Positions 1 to 5,819 of a stretch of 7,373 nucleotides of DNA are shown here, in pieces. Under the pieces are notes generated by a model. The model made no database searches. It saw only the letters and a program-made list of their open reading frames with translations, and was not told where the DNA came from. Origin of the DNA: Bacteroidota bacterium (GTDB taxonomy: Bacteria > Bacteroidota > Bacteroidia > Bacteroidales > Prolixibacteraceae); assembly GCA_023393265.1 (NCBI GenBank), contig JAEWME010000399.1, positions 1 through 7,373 on the forward strand. The letters are read 5' to 3'. The first letter of the stretch is position 1; every line of letters begins with the position of its first letter. The translations under genes and the position numbers were made by a program.

Positions 1-13
1 CCGTTTGAGGCTG

Positions 14-21
14 CAAATATA
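14..21 (-). promoter_or_regulatory. possible -7 element for a gene leaving the window to the left
   Basis: On the minus strand this reads TATATTTG, a perfect match to the Bacteroidota -7 consensus TAnnTTTG. No TTG or TTTG is seen at the expected distance upstream on that strand, so only half of a promoter is visible. No leftward coding region lies inside the window, so any gene it serves would start beyond the left edge. The surrounding DNA is very AT-rich, and a chance match is quite possible. A plus-strand reading (TTTG at 4-7, 18 nt, TATTTTTA at 26-33) also exists here. Confidence 0.25.
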
Positions 22-130
22 TAAATATTTTTATCTGTAATGGTCTGCTTTAGCGAAATAATGTTCTATGTATTTTCTCATTTCGGAATTTTACGAATCG
101 CGAAAATTGAGTACTCACCACGTTCGCCGA

Positions 131-159
131 TTGTACACAAGGTAATTTGCTTATCTTTG
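131..159 (+). promoter_or_regulatory. promoter candidate for the isomerase-like gene
   Basis: A TTG at 131-133 is followed after 18 nt by TATCTTTG at 152-159. The latter is an exact TAnnTTTG, the -7 element read by the primary sigma factor of Bacteroidota. Spacing is in the usual range. Transcription would begin near 165, giving a leader of about 100 nt before the ATG at 264. This is the best promoter match in the window. Confidence 0.6.
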
Positions 160-165
160 AAAAAT

Positions 166-190
166 CCGGAATATTAATTCCTGGTTTTTT
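166..190 (+). promoter_or_regulatory. small hairpin plus U6 tract in the 5' leader
   Basis: CCGGAAT (166-172) pairs with ATTCCTGG (177-184) around a 4-nt loop with one bulged T, and six Ts follow directly (185-190). The form is that of a short intrinsic terminator, but it sits at or just after the predicted transcription start and has only seven base pairs. It could be a leader attenuator, the terminator of an earlier transcript, or a protein-binding dyad. What is seen is the pairing and the T-tract; any role is inferred. Confidence 0.3.
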
Positions 191-263
191 CCGGAACGCC
201 TTATTTTTCTAATTATGGCGTAGACAGGAGATGAAACTTAACCAAGAAAAACTATTTTGAATT

Positions 264-1166
264 ATGCAAAACAGACGTGATTTTTTGAAAATCTCGGCAG
301 CAGGATCGGTAGGTGCTTTGCTTTTGGGTTCAGCAGCATGCAAGCCAACTGTAGTCGACAGAAAGAGTTTCGGAGTTGGACTTCAACTTTATTCTATTCG
401 CGATGCCATGAGCGCCGATGTTCCCGGAACTTTAAAGAAAGTATCTGACATTGGCTATAAAAACCTGGAACTGGCGAGTTATGCCGACGGTAAATTCTAC
501 GGCATGAGCCCTTCTGAATTCAAAAAAATGATCAACGATTTGGGCATGGATGCTATCAGCAGCCATGCTGCGGTTGAATCGACCGGTATTACCACCGAAA
601 ACGCCAAACTCATGGCGGACGCTCATGCCGAGCTAGGTGTAAAATATTGCATTCAGCCATGGGTTAACGAAGTAGACAGAAATATTGATACTTATAAAAG
701 AATGATCGCCGATTGGAATGCAGTTGGTGAAATCATGAAGACAAACAGAATTCAGTTTGGATACCACAATCATAATTTCGAGTTTGCCAATCTTGATGGA
801 GTGATTCCGTATTATGACATTTTTATGCCTGAAATGGATCCGGCATTGATAACCATGGAACTCGACCTTTTCTGGGCATCGAAAGCCGGGCAGGATCCGG
901 TTGAAATGTTTGGTAAATATCCGGGGCGTTTCCAACTTCTACATTTCAAAGATATGAAGACCAATCAGCCGCCTTTCTACGACGTAGTAAAAGACGATAT
1001 TTGCAGTGTTGGTGAAGGTGTTATTGATTTTAAACGAATCCTGACGGCAAAAGAAACTGCCGGTGCCAAATATATCTTTGTCGAAGACGACAACCAAGGT
1101 AACGGTAAGCCGTTCGAAGGCATTGATACCAGTATCAGCAACATTACAACCAAAATATTGGTCTAA
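264..1166 (+). CDS. exported sugar phosphate isomerase/epimerase-like protein (TIM barrel, Tat signal)
   Basis: This 300-residue protein is of the xylose-isomerase-like TIM barrel superfamily (AP_endonuc_2 fold; sugar phosphate isomerase/epimerase). The N-terminus has a twin-arginine motif, NRRDFLKIS (residues 3-11), then a hydrophobic stretch and LLGSAAC. Cys26 may be lipidated after export, although the -3 position is Ser and so the lipobox is imperfect. The mature part begins near GVGLQLYSIRD, the usual first strand of this family. Likely metal or substrate residues are His101, the HNH at 168-170, Glu199/Asp201 in MELDLFW, His227 in LLHFKD, Glu251 in VGEG and Glu274 in FVEDD. Length is normal. 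The start was chosen because the Tat signal begins right after this ATG and an in-frame TGA lies 4-6 nt upstream (258-260). Relatives in Bacteroidota often lie in polyol or inositol catabolism loci, but no such neighbours are seen here, so the substrate is unknown. Confidence 0.9.
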   Translation: MQNRRDFLKISAAGSVGALLLGSAACKPTVVDRKSFGVGLQLYSIRDAMSADVPGTLKKVSDIGYKNLELASYADGKFYGMSPSEFKKMINDLGMDAISSHAAVESTGITTENAKLMADAHAELGVKYCIQPWVNEVDRNIDTYKRMIADWNAVGEIMKTNRIQFGYHNHNFEFANLDGVIPYYDIFMPEMDPALITMELDLFWASKAGQDPVEMFGKYPGRFQLLHFKDMKTNQPPFYDVVKDDICSVGEGVIDFKRILTAKETAGAKYIFVEDDNQGNGKPFEGIDTSISNITTKILV

Positions 1167-1175
1167 TAATTTATG

Positions 1176-1223
1176 AACTGCCACGGGTTGTTGAGCGTAC
1201 TTTTCACATCTGTGGCAGTTTTT
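1176..1223 (+). terminator. terminator after the isomerase-like gene
   Basis: AACTGCCAC (1176-1184) is perfectly complementary to GTGGCAGTT (1212-1220), giving a 9-bp stem that runs into a T-tract (1219-1223). The loop is long (27 nt), which is less usual, but the position 10 nt after the stop codon and the U-tract support intrinsic termination. Confidence 0.7.
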
Positions 1224-1298
1224 CAGGATTCCCTGTTTCGTTTATTTTCCTCCTTTTTATCACTTCCTCCCATGATTCGTCTTCTGATTTCGTTCGAG

Positions 1299-1385
1299 CT
1301 GGCTTGATTTTTGTTTATCGAATGACATGTTGTTTTGACTGTTTTTCTTCTCATGGACGGTGTTCATACCTTAGTTATAAACTAA
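1299..1385 (+). promoter_or_regulatory. upstream regulatory module, tonB copy 1
   Basis: The module has three parts. The first is a 22-nt box (1299-1320), 19 of 22 identical to 3659-3680 ahead of tonB copy 2. The second is a 15-bp dyad ATGGACGGTGTTCAT (1353-1367), with arms ATGGAC/GTTCAT and one mismatch. The third is a perfect inverted repeat TTAGTT-ATA-AACTAA (1371-1385), centred 18 bp beyond the first dyad. The first dyad lies 270 bp before the tonB start. Conservation between the two copies, with the flanks diverged, suggests protein-binding sites. The dyad size would suit a TetR-type or similar dimeric repressor, but that is inference; no regulator gene is in the window. Confidence 0.45.
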
Positions 1386-1550
1386 TCGGAATGTTGGAAT
1401 GTGCCTGGCCGGAATTTATCTTCCGGATTTGAATATTTAACCTTTTGAGCGGGGAAATACCATACAGAGACGAAATAGGAAATTGATGAAAGTCCCTTTA
1501 AAATCTGATTTTCGGGAAATTTCATTTAATCTATATTTTCAGATTGGTGG

Positions 1551-1582
1551 TTGTTGGATTTGAAGATTATTTTTTATCTTTA
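1551..1582 (+). promoter_or_regulatory. weak promoter candidate for tonB copy 1
   Basis: TATCTTTA (1575-1582) matches seven of eight positions of TAnnTTTG. TTG triplets occur 21 and 18 nt upstream (1551-1553 and 1554-1556). Transcription would begin near 1588, leaving a leader of about 50 nt. The final G of the consensus is missing, so this is tentative. Confidence 0.3.
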
Positions 1583-1637
1583 GCCCCTCGATACAGAATG
1601 TGTTTTCGATAAAGAAATAAACTAATATCACTTAATT

Positions 1638-2327
1638 ATGGAACTCAAGAAATCACCCAAAGCGGATCTCGAGAACAAAAGGAATGTTTTTGTTCAGATC
1701 GGGTTGGTGATCTCTCTTGCGATCTGTCTCTACGGTTTCGAATCAACTACTCAGGTAAAGAAAGTTGATACTTTTGATTCGACAGCGGCTCAGGCAGTTG
1801 AGGAAGAGATTATTCCAATTACCCGTCAGGATCAACCACCGCCACCACCACCGCCACCACCACCAAAAGTTGTTGATGTTTTAAATATCGTTGATAACGA
1901 TTTGGACATTAAGGACGAGTTGCAAATTGAAGATACTGAGGCTACCAACAAAACAGCTATTACCGCTGTAATGCAGGCTCCTACTCAGAAAGAAGAAGAA
2001 GCTGCAGAAACAGAAGTATTCTTCATCGTAGAAGAAATGCCTTCTTTCCCTGGTGGAGACGCTGCTTTGAGAAGTTTCCTCGCTCAGTCGATTAAATATC
2101 CGGTTGTTGCTCAGGAAAACGGTATTCAAGGTAAGGTTTTCGTAAACTTCGTTGTAAATACTGATGGTTCAATCACCAATGCAAAAATTGCCCGTGGTGT
2201 TGATGCCTCTTTGGACAAAGAAGCTTTGCGCGTGGTTATGAGCCTTCCGAAATGGAAACCAGGAAAACAAGGTGGTAAGCCGGTTAGGGTTTCCTATACA
2301 GTGCCGATTAACTTTGTACTTCAGTAA
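1638..2327 (+). CDS. tonB: energy transducer TonB, copy 1 (polyproline linker)
   Basis: This 229-residue protein couples the inner-membrane proton-motive force to outer-membrane TonB-dependent receptors. It opens with the Bacteroidota signature MELKKSPKADLENKR (1-15), followed by one transmembrane helix (about 18-35). A periplasmic linker follows, with ten prolines in a row (67-76) and an acidic segment (116-125). The C-terminal TonB domain (about 148-229) holds SIKYPVVAQENG, GKVFVNFVVNTDG, LDKEALRV and PKWKPGKQ and ends in VPINFVLQ. Length is normal for this family. The ATG is fixed by the N-terminal signature, which is identical in copy 2. No exbB/exbD genes accompany it, so it must use an ExbBD complex encoded elsewhere. 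It is bounded by a terminator 28 nt after the stop and is probably monocistronic. Which receptors it serves cannot be told. Confidence 0.93.
   Translation: MELKKSPKADLENKRNVFVQIGLVISLAICLYGFESTTQVKKVDTFDSTAAQAVEEEIIPITRQDQPPPPPPPPPPKVVDVLNIVDNDLDIKDELQIEDTEATNKTAITAVMQAPTQKEEEAAETEVFFIVEEMPSFPGGDAALRSFLAQSIKYPVVAQENGIQGKVFVNFVVNTDGSITNAKIARGVDASLDKEALRVVMSLPKWKPGKQGGKPVRVSYTVPINFVLQ
1836..1865 (+). repeat. CCA/CCG trinucleotide tract encoding Pro10
   Basis: Ten consecutive proline codons, eight CCA and two CCG, form a near-perfect 3-nt repeat in the linker of tonB copy 1. Such a tract can change in whole-codon steps without shifting frame, altering linker reach. The matching part of copy 2 (about 4096-4134) has only scattered prolines. 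Confidence 0.8.
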
Positions 2328-2354
2328 AAAAGAATTTTTATATCTATAAGATTT

Positions 2355-2390
2355 CCTGGCTCTGTTCTCACGGAGTCAGGATTTTTTGTT
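2355..2390 (+). terminator. terminator after tonB copy 1
   Basis: CCTGGCTC (2355-2362) pairs with GAGTCAGG (2373-2380) over eight pairs, one of them G-U, around a 10-nt loop. An A and six Ts (2382-2387) follow. It lies 28 nt after the tonB stop and only 17 nt before the preferred hflX start, so hflX expression must come from read-through or from a promoter in this same small gap. Confidence 0.8.
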
Positions 2391-2406
2391 TTATCGACTT
2401 CAAACT

Positions 2407-3624
2407 ATGATCGAAATAACTCCAGTAACCGAAACTGCTGTTCTTGTTGGATTAATTACCAGGGAACAAAACGAAGCACAGGCAAAAGAATATCTTGATG
2501 AGCTCGATTTCCTGGCAGAAACTGCCGGTGCGGACGTGAAAAAGCACTTTCTGCAGCGGCTTGATATGCCTAATCATGCCACTTTTGTTGGCTCCGGAAA
2601 GCTTGACGAGATAAGCGAGTACATGCGGGCAAATGAAATTGGTACGGTTATTTTCGACGACGATTTGAGTCCAACCCAGTTGCGTAACATTGAGAAGGCA
2701 CTGGAATGTAAAGTAATCGATCGGACGTTGCTGATCCTCGATATTTTTGCAAAACGGGCACAAACAGCTCATGCCAAAACTCAGGTTGAACTTGCGCAAT
2801 ACCAGTATATGCTACCACGATTGACACGTTTGTGGACTCACCTCGAACGTCAGCGCGGAGGTATTGGGATGCGTGGTCCCGGCGAATCGCAGATTGAGAC
2901 CGATAGGCGTATTATTCTCGATAAAATTGCCTTACTAAAAGAACAACTGATAAAAATCGACAAGCAAAAAGCTACCCAACGCAAGAATCGTGGTCGTTTG
3001 GTGCGTGTGGCGCTTGTTGGTTACACCAATGTTGGCAAGTCGACCATGATGAATTTGCTGAGTAAATCAGAAGTATTTGCCGAAAATAAACTATTTGCCA
3101 CACTCGATACAACTGTTCGGAAAATGGTGGTTGGCAACTTACCTTTCTTGCTGGCCGATACGGTAGGTTTTATCCGGAAATTGCCACATTCGCTGGTCGA
3201 GTCGTTCAAATCGACGCTCGACGAGGTTCGTGAATCAGATTTATTGCTGCACGTTGTAGATATTTCGCATCCTGGATTCGAAGAGCAGATCGAAGTTGTG
3301 AATCGCACGTTGACTGAAATCAACGCTGGCGACAAGCCCATGATTTACATTTTTAACAAGATAGACGCATTTACTTATGTCGAAAAAGCCGACGACGACC
3401 TGAGCCCTAAAACCAAAAGCAATGTGTCGCTCGAAGAGTGGGAGAGTAGCTGGATGGCAAAAAATAACACGCCATCACTATTCGTTTCGGCTCTCCGTAA
3501 AATGCACATTGAAACGTTGAAAAAGACTTTGTACGAAGAAGTTAAAAAGATTCACATTACCCGATTCCCATATAACGATTTTCTATACGATTCCAACTGG
3601 ATATCAAATACCAATCAGGAATAA
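2407..3624 (+). CDS. hflX: ribosome-associated GTPase HflX
   Basis: This 405-residue GTPase of the Obg-HflX superfamily binds the 50S subunit; in studied bacteria it splits stalled or stress-inactivated ribosomes. An N-terminal HflX domain (about 10-120, with the motif FVGSGKLDEI) is followed by an arginine-rich helical linker (QRGGIGMRGPGESQIETDRR, 149-168). The G domain then shows G1 GYTNVGKS (205-212), G2 TLDTT (232-236), G3 DTVG (251-254), G4 NKID (317-320) and G5 SAL (361-363), so all GTPase motifs are intact. An acidic insert follows G4 (about 326-350). A TTG seven codons upstream extends the frame, but it lies inside the terminator T-tract; the ATG at 2407 is preferred. It has no hfq neighbour, unlike the enterobacterial locus, and sits between two tonB paralogues. 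No Shine-Dalgarno sequence is evident. Confidence 0.95.
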   Translation: MIEITPVTETAVLVGLITREQNEAQAKEYLDELDFLAETAGADVKKHFLQRLDMPNHATFVGSGKLDEISEYMRANEIGTVIFDDDLSPTQLRNIEKALECKVIDRTLLILDIFAKRAQTAHAKTQVELAQYQYMLPRLTRLWTHLERQRGGIGMRGPGESQIETDRRIILDKIALLKEQLIKIDKQKATQRKNRGRLVRVALVGYTNVGKSTMMNLLSKSEVFAENKLFATLDTTVRKMVVGNLPFLLADTVGFIRKLPHSLVESFKSTLDEVRESDLLLHVVDISHPGFEEQIEVVNRTLTEINAGDKPMIYIFNKIDAFTYVEKADDDLSPKTKSNVSLEEWESSWMAKNNTPSLFVSALRKMHIETLKKTLYEEVKKIHITRFPYNDFLYDSNWISNTNQE

Positions 3625-3630
3625 TCCTGA
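3615..3630 (+). terminator. short hairpin around the hflX stop codon
   Basis: TCAGGA (3615-3620) and TCCTGA (3625-3630) are perfect complements around the 4-nt loop ATAA, which contains the hflX TAA (3622-3624). The downstream sequence is T-rich but interrupted (AAAATTTCATTTT). It may be a weak terminator or simply a 3'-end stem; no better terminator is seen before tonB copy 2. Confidence 0.3.
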
Positions 3631-3658
3631 AAATTTCATTTTATTCAATTTCTGTTTT

Positions 3659-3739
3659 CTGGCCTGATATTTGTTTATTGTAAAATGAAGCCATGTTAAT
3701 CTCATGAACAGTGTTCATTTTCAATTTATAACAAATTGA
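3659..3739 (+). promoter_or_regulatory. upstream regulatory module, tonB copy 2
   Basis: This is the counterpart of the module ahead of tonB copy 1. It has the 22-nt box (3659-3680), a perfect dyad ATGAAC-AGT-GTTCAT (3704-3718) and a second perfect inverted repeat, TCAATTT-ATAAC-AAATTGA (3721-3739), centred 19 bp beyond the first. The TTATAA within the second repeat begins 8 nt after the first dyad in both copies. The first dyad lies 188 bp before the tonB start. The DNA shows the symmetry and the conservation between copies; a DNA-binding regulator is inferred. No clear TAnnTTTG promoter was found between this module and the gene. Confidence 0.5.
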
Positions 3740-3906
3740 AGCTTTATTATCTTCTGTGCCGGTTTTCTATGAAATTGAGTTGAATGGAATGATTCATAAT
3801 TCGGAATAAACTGATTCTTTCCTGATATTGGTTTGCTGTTTATGGTTCTTCCGCTGAAAGCTCAATATTGCTGAATTTTCATTGCGAAACTTAACACAAA
3901 CTAATC

Positions 3907-4590
3907 ATGGAACTTAAGAAATCGCCCAAAGCCGATCTCGAAAACAAGAGACAAATTTTTCTTGAACTGGGACTTGTAATTGCCATTGCTGCATGCCTGC
4001 TGAGCTTCAAAACGAACTCCAAAGTCTCAAAATCTGATGTATTTGACATTCCGGAGGGAAAAACATTAATCGAGGACCTTCCACCCGTCACACGACCAGA
4101 GCAAACACCTCCTGAGGCTCTTAAACTGCCCAAGGTTGTTGAGCTGATTAAAATTGTTGATGATATTGCAGAAGTCAATGGCGAACCGGATTTTGGAATT
4201 ACAGAAGCCAACTCAAAAACCGCCATTCACGTGCAAATGCAAAATGTAAAAAAGGAAGTTGAAACAATTGAAGAACCGATTGTCTATTTTGCTGAAGAAA
4301 TGCCCGAGTTTCCCGGCGGGCAGAAAGCGCTTCTGGCATTTCTCGGCAATAGTATTAAATACCCTGCTGTTGCTGCCGAAACAGGTGTAATGGGTAAGGT
4401 AATTGTTAATTTTGTTGTAAATACCGACGGAAGTATTTGTAACACAAAGGTAATCCGGAGTGTTGATCCGGCGCTCGACAAGGAAGCACTGAGGGTTGTG
4501 AACGGTATGCCCAAATGGAAACCCGGGAAACAAGCCGGCAAATTCGTTCGGGTTTCTTACTCTGTACCAATCAGTTTTGTCCTGAATTAG
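3907..4590 (+). CDS. energy transducer TonB, copy 2 (short linker)
   Basis: This 227-residue paralogue of the TonB at 1638-2327 has the same first 15 residues (MELKKSPKADLENKR), one transmembrane helix (about 18-33) and a C-terminal TonB domain (about 149-227). The domain carries SIKYPAVAAETG, GKVIVNFVVNTDG, LDKEALRV and PKWKPGKQ and ends VPISFVLN. By hand about 70 of the last 98 residues match copy 1 without gaps. The linker (about 35-125) has diverged: copy 1's ten-proline run is replaced by RPEQTPPEALKLPK, leaving a few scattered prolines. Cys30 in the membrane helix also occurs in copy 1, while Cys178 in the TonB domain does not. The transducing elements look intact, so it is probably functional, perhaps serving other receptors or with shorter reach. 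No exbB/exbD is nearby. It converges on asd across a shared terminator. Confidence 0.92.
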   Translation: MELKKSPKADLENKRQIFLELGLVIAIAACLLSFKTNSKVSKSDVFDIPEGKTLIEDLPPVTRPEQTPPEALKLPKVVELIKIVDDIAEVNGEPDFGITEANSKTAIHVQMQNVKKEVETIEEPIVYFAEEMPEFPGGQKALLAFLGNSIKYPAVAAETGVMGKVIVNFVVNTDGSICNTKVIRSVDPALDKEALRVVNGMPKWKPGKQAGKFVRVSYSVPISFVLN

Positions 4591-4611
4591 ATTTGAAAAC
4601 CCATAAAACAG

Positions 4612-4639
4612 AAAAGCCTGTCTTTCGAACAGGCTTTTT
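4612..4639. terminator. bidirectional terminator between tonB copy 2 and asd
   Basis: AAAAGCCTGT (4612-4621) pairs perfectly with ACAGGCTTTT (4629-4638) around a 7-nt loop. The A-run on one side and the T-run on the other supply a U-tract on both strands. It lies 21 nt after the tonB stop and 23 nt beyond the asd stop, so it can serve both convergent genes. Confidence 0.9.
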
Positions 4640-4662
4640 CGTTTCAATATATCTTTCAGGTA

Positions 4663-5673
4663 TTATTTTACTTCTCCGTTTTTAATCAGCCACTCAGCAA
4701 TTTGAACGGCATTCAAAGCGGCTCCTTTTTTAATTTGATCACCCACGCACCAGAAAGTCAAACTCTTTGGGTTCGATACGTCTTTCCTGATTCGACCCAC
4801 GTAAACATCGTCTTTACCCGAAACGAATAGCGGCATAGGATATTTCTTTTCGGCAGGATTATCCAGAACAGTTAATCCTTCAAAATTTTCCATTGCATTT
4901 TTTACCTCCTGAATGTCGAGTGGCGCTTCAGTTTCAACCCAAACAGCTTCAGAATGTGCACGGGCAACCGGAATGCGGATGCAGGTTGCACTTACCTCAG
5001 CTTCGGTGTGCATGATTTTTTTTGTTTCCCAGTTCATCTTCATTTCCTCTTTGGTGTAGTCGTTGTCGAGGAAAACATCAATTTGAGGGATGATATTCAT
5101 GGCAAGTTGGTACGGGAATTTCGAAACAGTAGGTTGCTCACCTTTGGCAACCTGCTGAATCTGATTTTCCAACTCGGCAATACCCTGAGCTCCGGCACCG
5201 CTTGCTGCCTGGTAGGTTGCCACATGTACGCGAACAATTTTCGACAGGTCGTTGATTGGTTTCAGCGCAACAACCATCTGGATGGTCGAACAGTTCGGGT
5301 TGGCAATAATGCCGCGCGGACGGTTCAGTGCATCTTCCGGGTTTACTTCAGGAACAACCAGCGGAATGTCGCTTTCGTAGCGGAATGCACTCGAATTGTC
5401 GATCATAATTGCACCGTGTTTGGTGATTGTTTCAGCAAATTCTTTTGAAACGGAAGCTCCGGCCGAAGTCAAAGCAATATCAATATCTTTAAAGTCATCG
5501 TTGTGCTTCAGCTCCTTCACAACCAGTTTTTTACCTTTGAAAAGATACTCGTTTCCGGCTGAACGTCCGGAACCAAACAAAACCAGTTCGTCGAGCGGAA
5601 AATTCCTTTCTTCAAGCACCTTGAGGAATTCCTGTCCTACAGCACCACTAGCGCCTACAACTGCAACTTTCAT
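4663..5673 (-). CDS. asd: aspartate-semialdehyde dehydrogenase
   Basis: This cytoplasmic enzyme reduces L-aspartyl-4-phosphate to L-aspartate-4-semialdehyde with NADPH, releasing phosphate. It is the branch point to diaminopimelate/lysine, threonine and methionine. From the ATG at 5673 it has 336 residues, typical of the family. The NADP-binding loop is GASGAVG (7-13). The SGRSAG segment (35-40) is typical of the coenzyme contact region. The catalytic Cys128 lies in NPNCSTIQ, with Gln155 in TYQAASGAGAQG, Arg233 in CIRIPV and the acid/base His240 in ARAHSE. All expected catalytic residues are present. The frame extends upstream to a TTG at 5712, but MKVAVVGASG is the conserved N-terminus, so the ATG is chosen. 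It stands alone, convergent with tonB copy 2 and divergent from the secreted protein at 5820, with no other pathway gene beside it. Confidence 0.97.
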   Translation of the reverse strand: MKVAVVGASGAVGQEFLKVLEERNFPLDELVLFGSGRSAGNEYLFKGKKLVVKELKHNDDFKDIDIALTSAGASVSKEFAETITKHGAIMIDNSSAFRYESDIPLVVPEVNPEDALNRPRGIIANPNCSTIQMVVALKPINDLSKIVRVHVATYQAASGAGAQGIAELENQIQQVAKGEQPTVSKFPYQLAMNIIPQIDVFLDNDYTKEEMKMNWETKKIMHTEAEVSATCIRIPVARAHSEAVWVETEAPLDIQEVKNAMENFEGLTVLDNPAEKKYPMPLFVSGKDDVYVGRIRKDVSNPKSLTFWCVGDQIKKGAALNAVQIAEWLIKNGEVK

Positions 5674-5785
5674 TTCTTGTCGTTTTACTGTTTCTAAATT
5701 TCTCTGACTCAATTCATTTTTGGTCTTTTGCCAGATTTTTGATAAATTAAGTACAGATTTATTTTTTTACTTATTTATTAGGATT

Positions 5786-5819
5786 CAAAATTAATGCTTT
5801 GCTTTTAATTTTTCTCAAA
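5786..5819 (-). promoter_or_regulatory. promoter candidate for asd
   Basis: On the minus strand TAATTTTG (5793 down to 5786) is an exact TAnnTTTG. A TTTG (5819 down to 5816) lies 22 nt upstream, at the long end of the accepted spacing. Transcription would start near 5780, giving a leader of about 105 nt. The upstream half overlaps the start of the divergent gene at 5820, so the two genes would share this small control region. Confidence 0.4.

Larger units (their letters stand above)
1224..1637. other. 414-nt non-coding stretch upstream of tonB copy 1
   Basis: No convincing gene is seen on either strand. The stretch holds a box and dyads shared with the second tonB copy (1299-1385), a CCGGAA/TTCCGG inverted repeat (1409-1426, 6-nt loop) and a wide inverted repeat AATCTGA/TCAGATT (1502-1508 with 1539-1545). 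A promoter candidate lies near 1551-1582. A 25-codon ORF at 1486-1563 has a passable AGGA ahead of it but no other support. The length and the clustered dyads suggest regulatory DNA or a long 5' leader rather than a lost gene. Confidence 0.5.

Noticed and set aside
1301..1313. GATTTTTG and GATATTTG in the shared 22-nt box as -7 promoter elements
   Set aside because: The first T of TAnnTTTG is missing in both, and no good TTG lies at the right distance in copy 2, so a promoter call is not supported.
1486..1563. 25-codon ORF (begins MKVPLKSDF) with AGGA five bases upstream, in the gap before tonB copy 1
   Set aside because: Short, no recognisable motif, no counterpart ahead of tonB copy 2, and such ORFs arise often by chance.
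2386..2406. Seven-codon upstream extension of hflX from a TTG
   Set aside because: The TTG lies in the T-tract of the preceding terminator; the ATG at 2407 gives the usual N-terminus.
1167..4590. Composite mobile element made of the two tonB copies as flanking repeats
   Set aside because: The repeats are diverged paralogous genes; no transposase, terminal inverted repeats or target duplication is seen.
4954..5448. Plus-strand ORF of 164 codons across asd
   Set aside because: It lies wholly antisense to a well-supported enzyme gene, has no recognisable domain, and is best explained as a shadow of asd codon use.
5674..5712. Thirteen-residue upstream extension of asd from a TTG
   Set aside because: The conserved family start MKVAVVGASG begins at the ATG at 5673, and the extension has no family resemblance.
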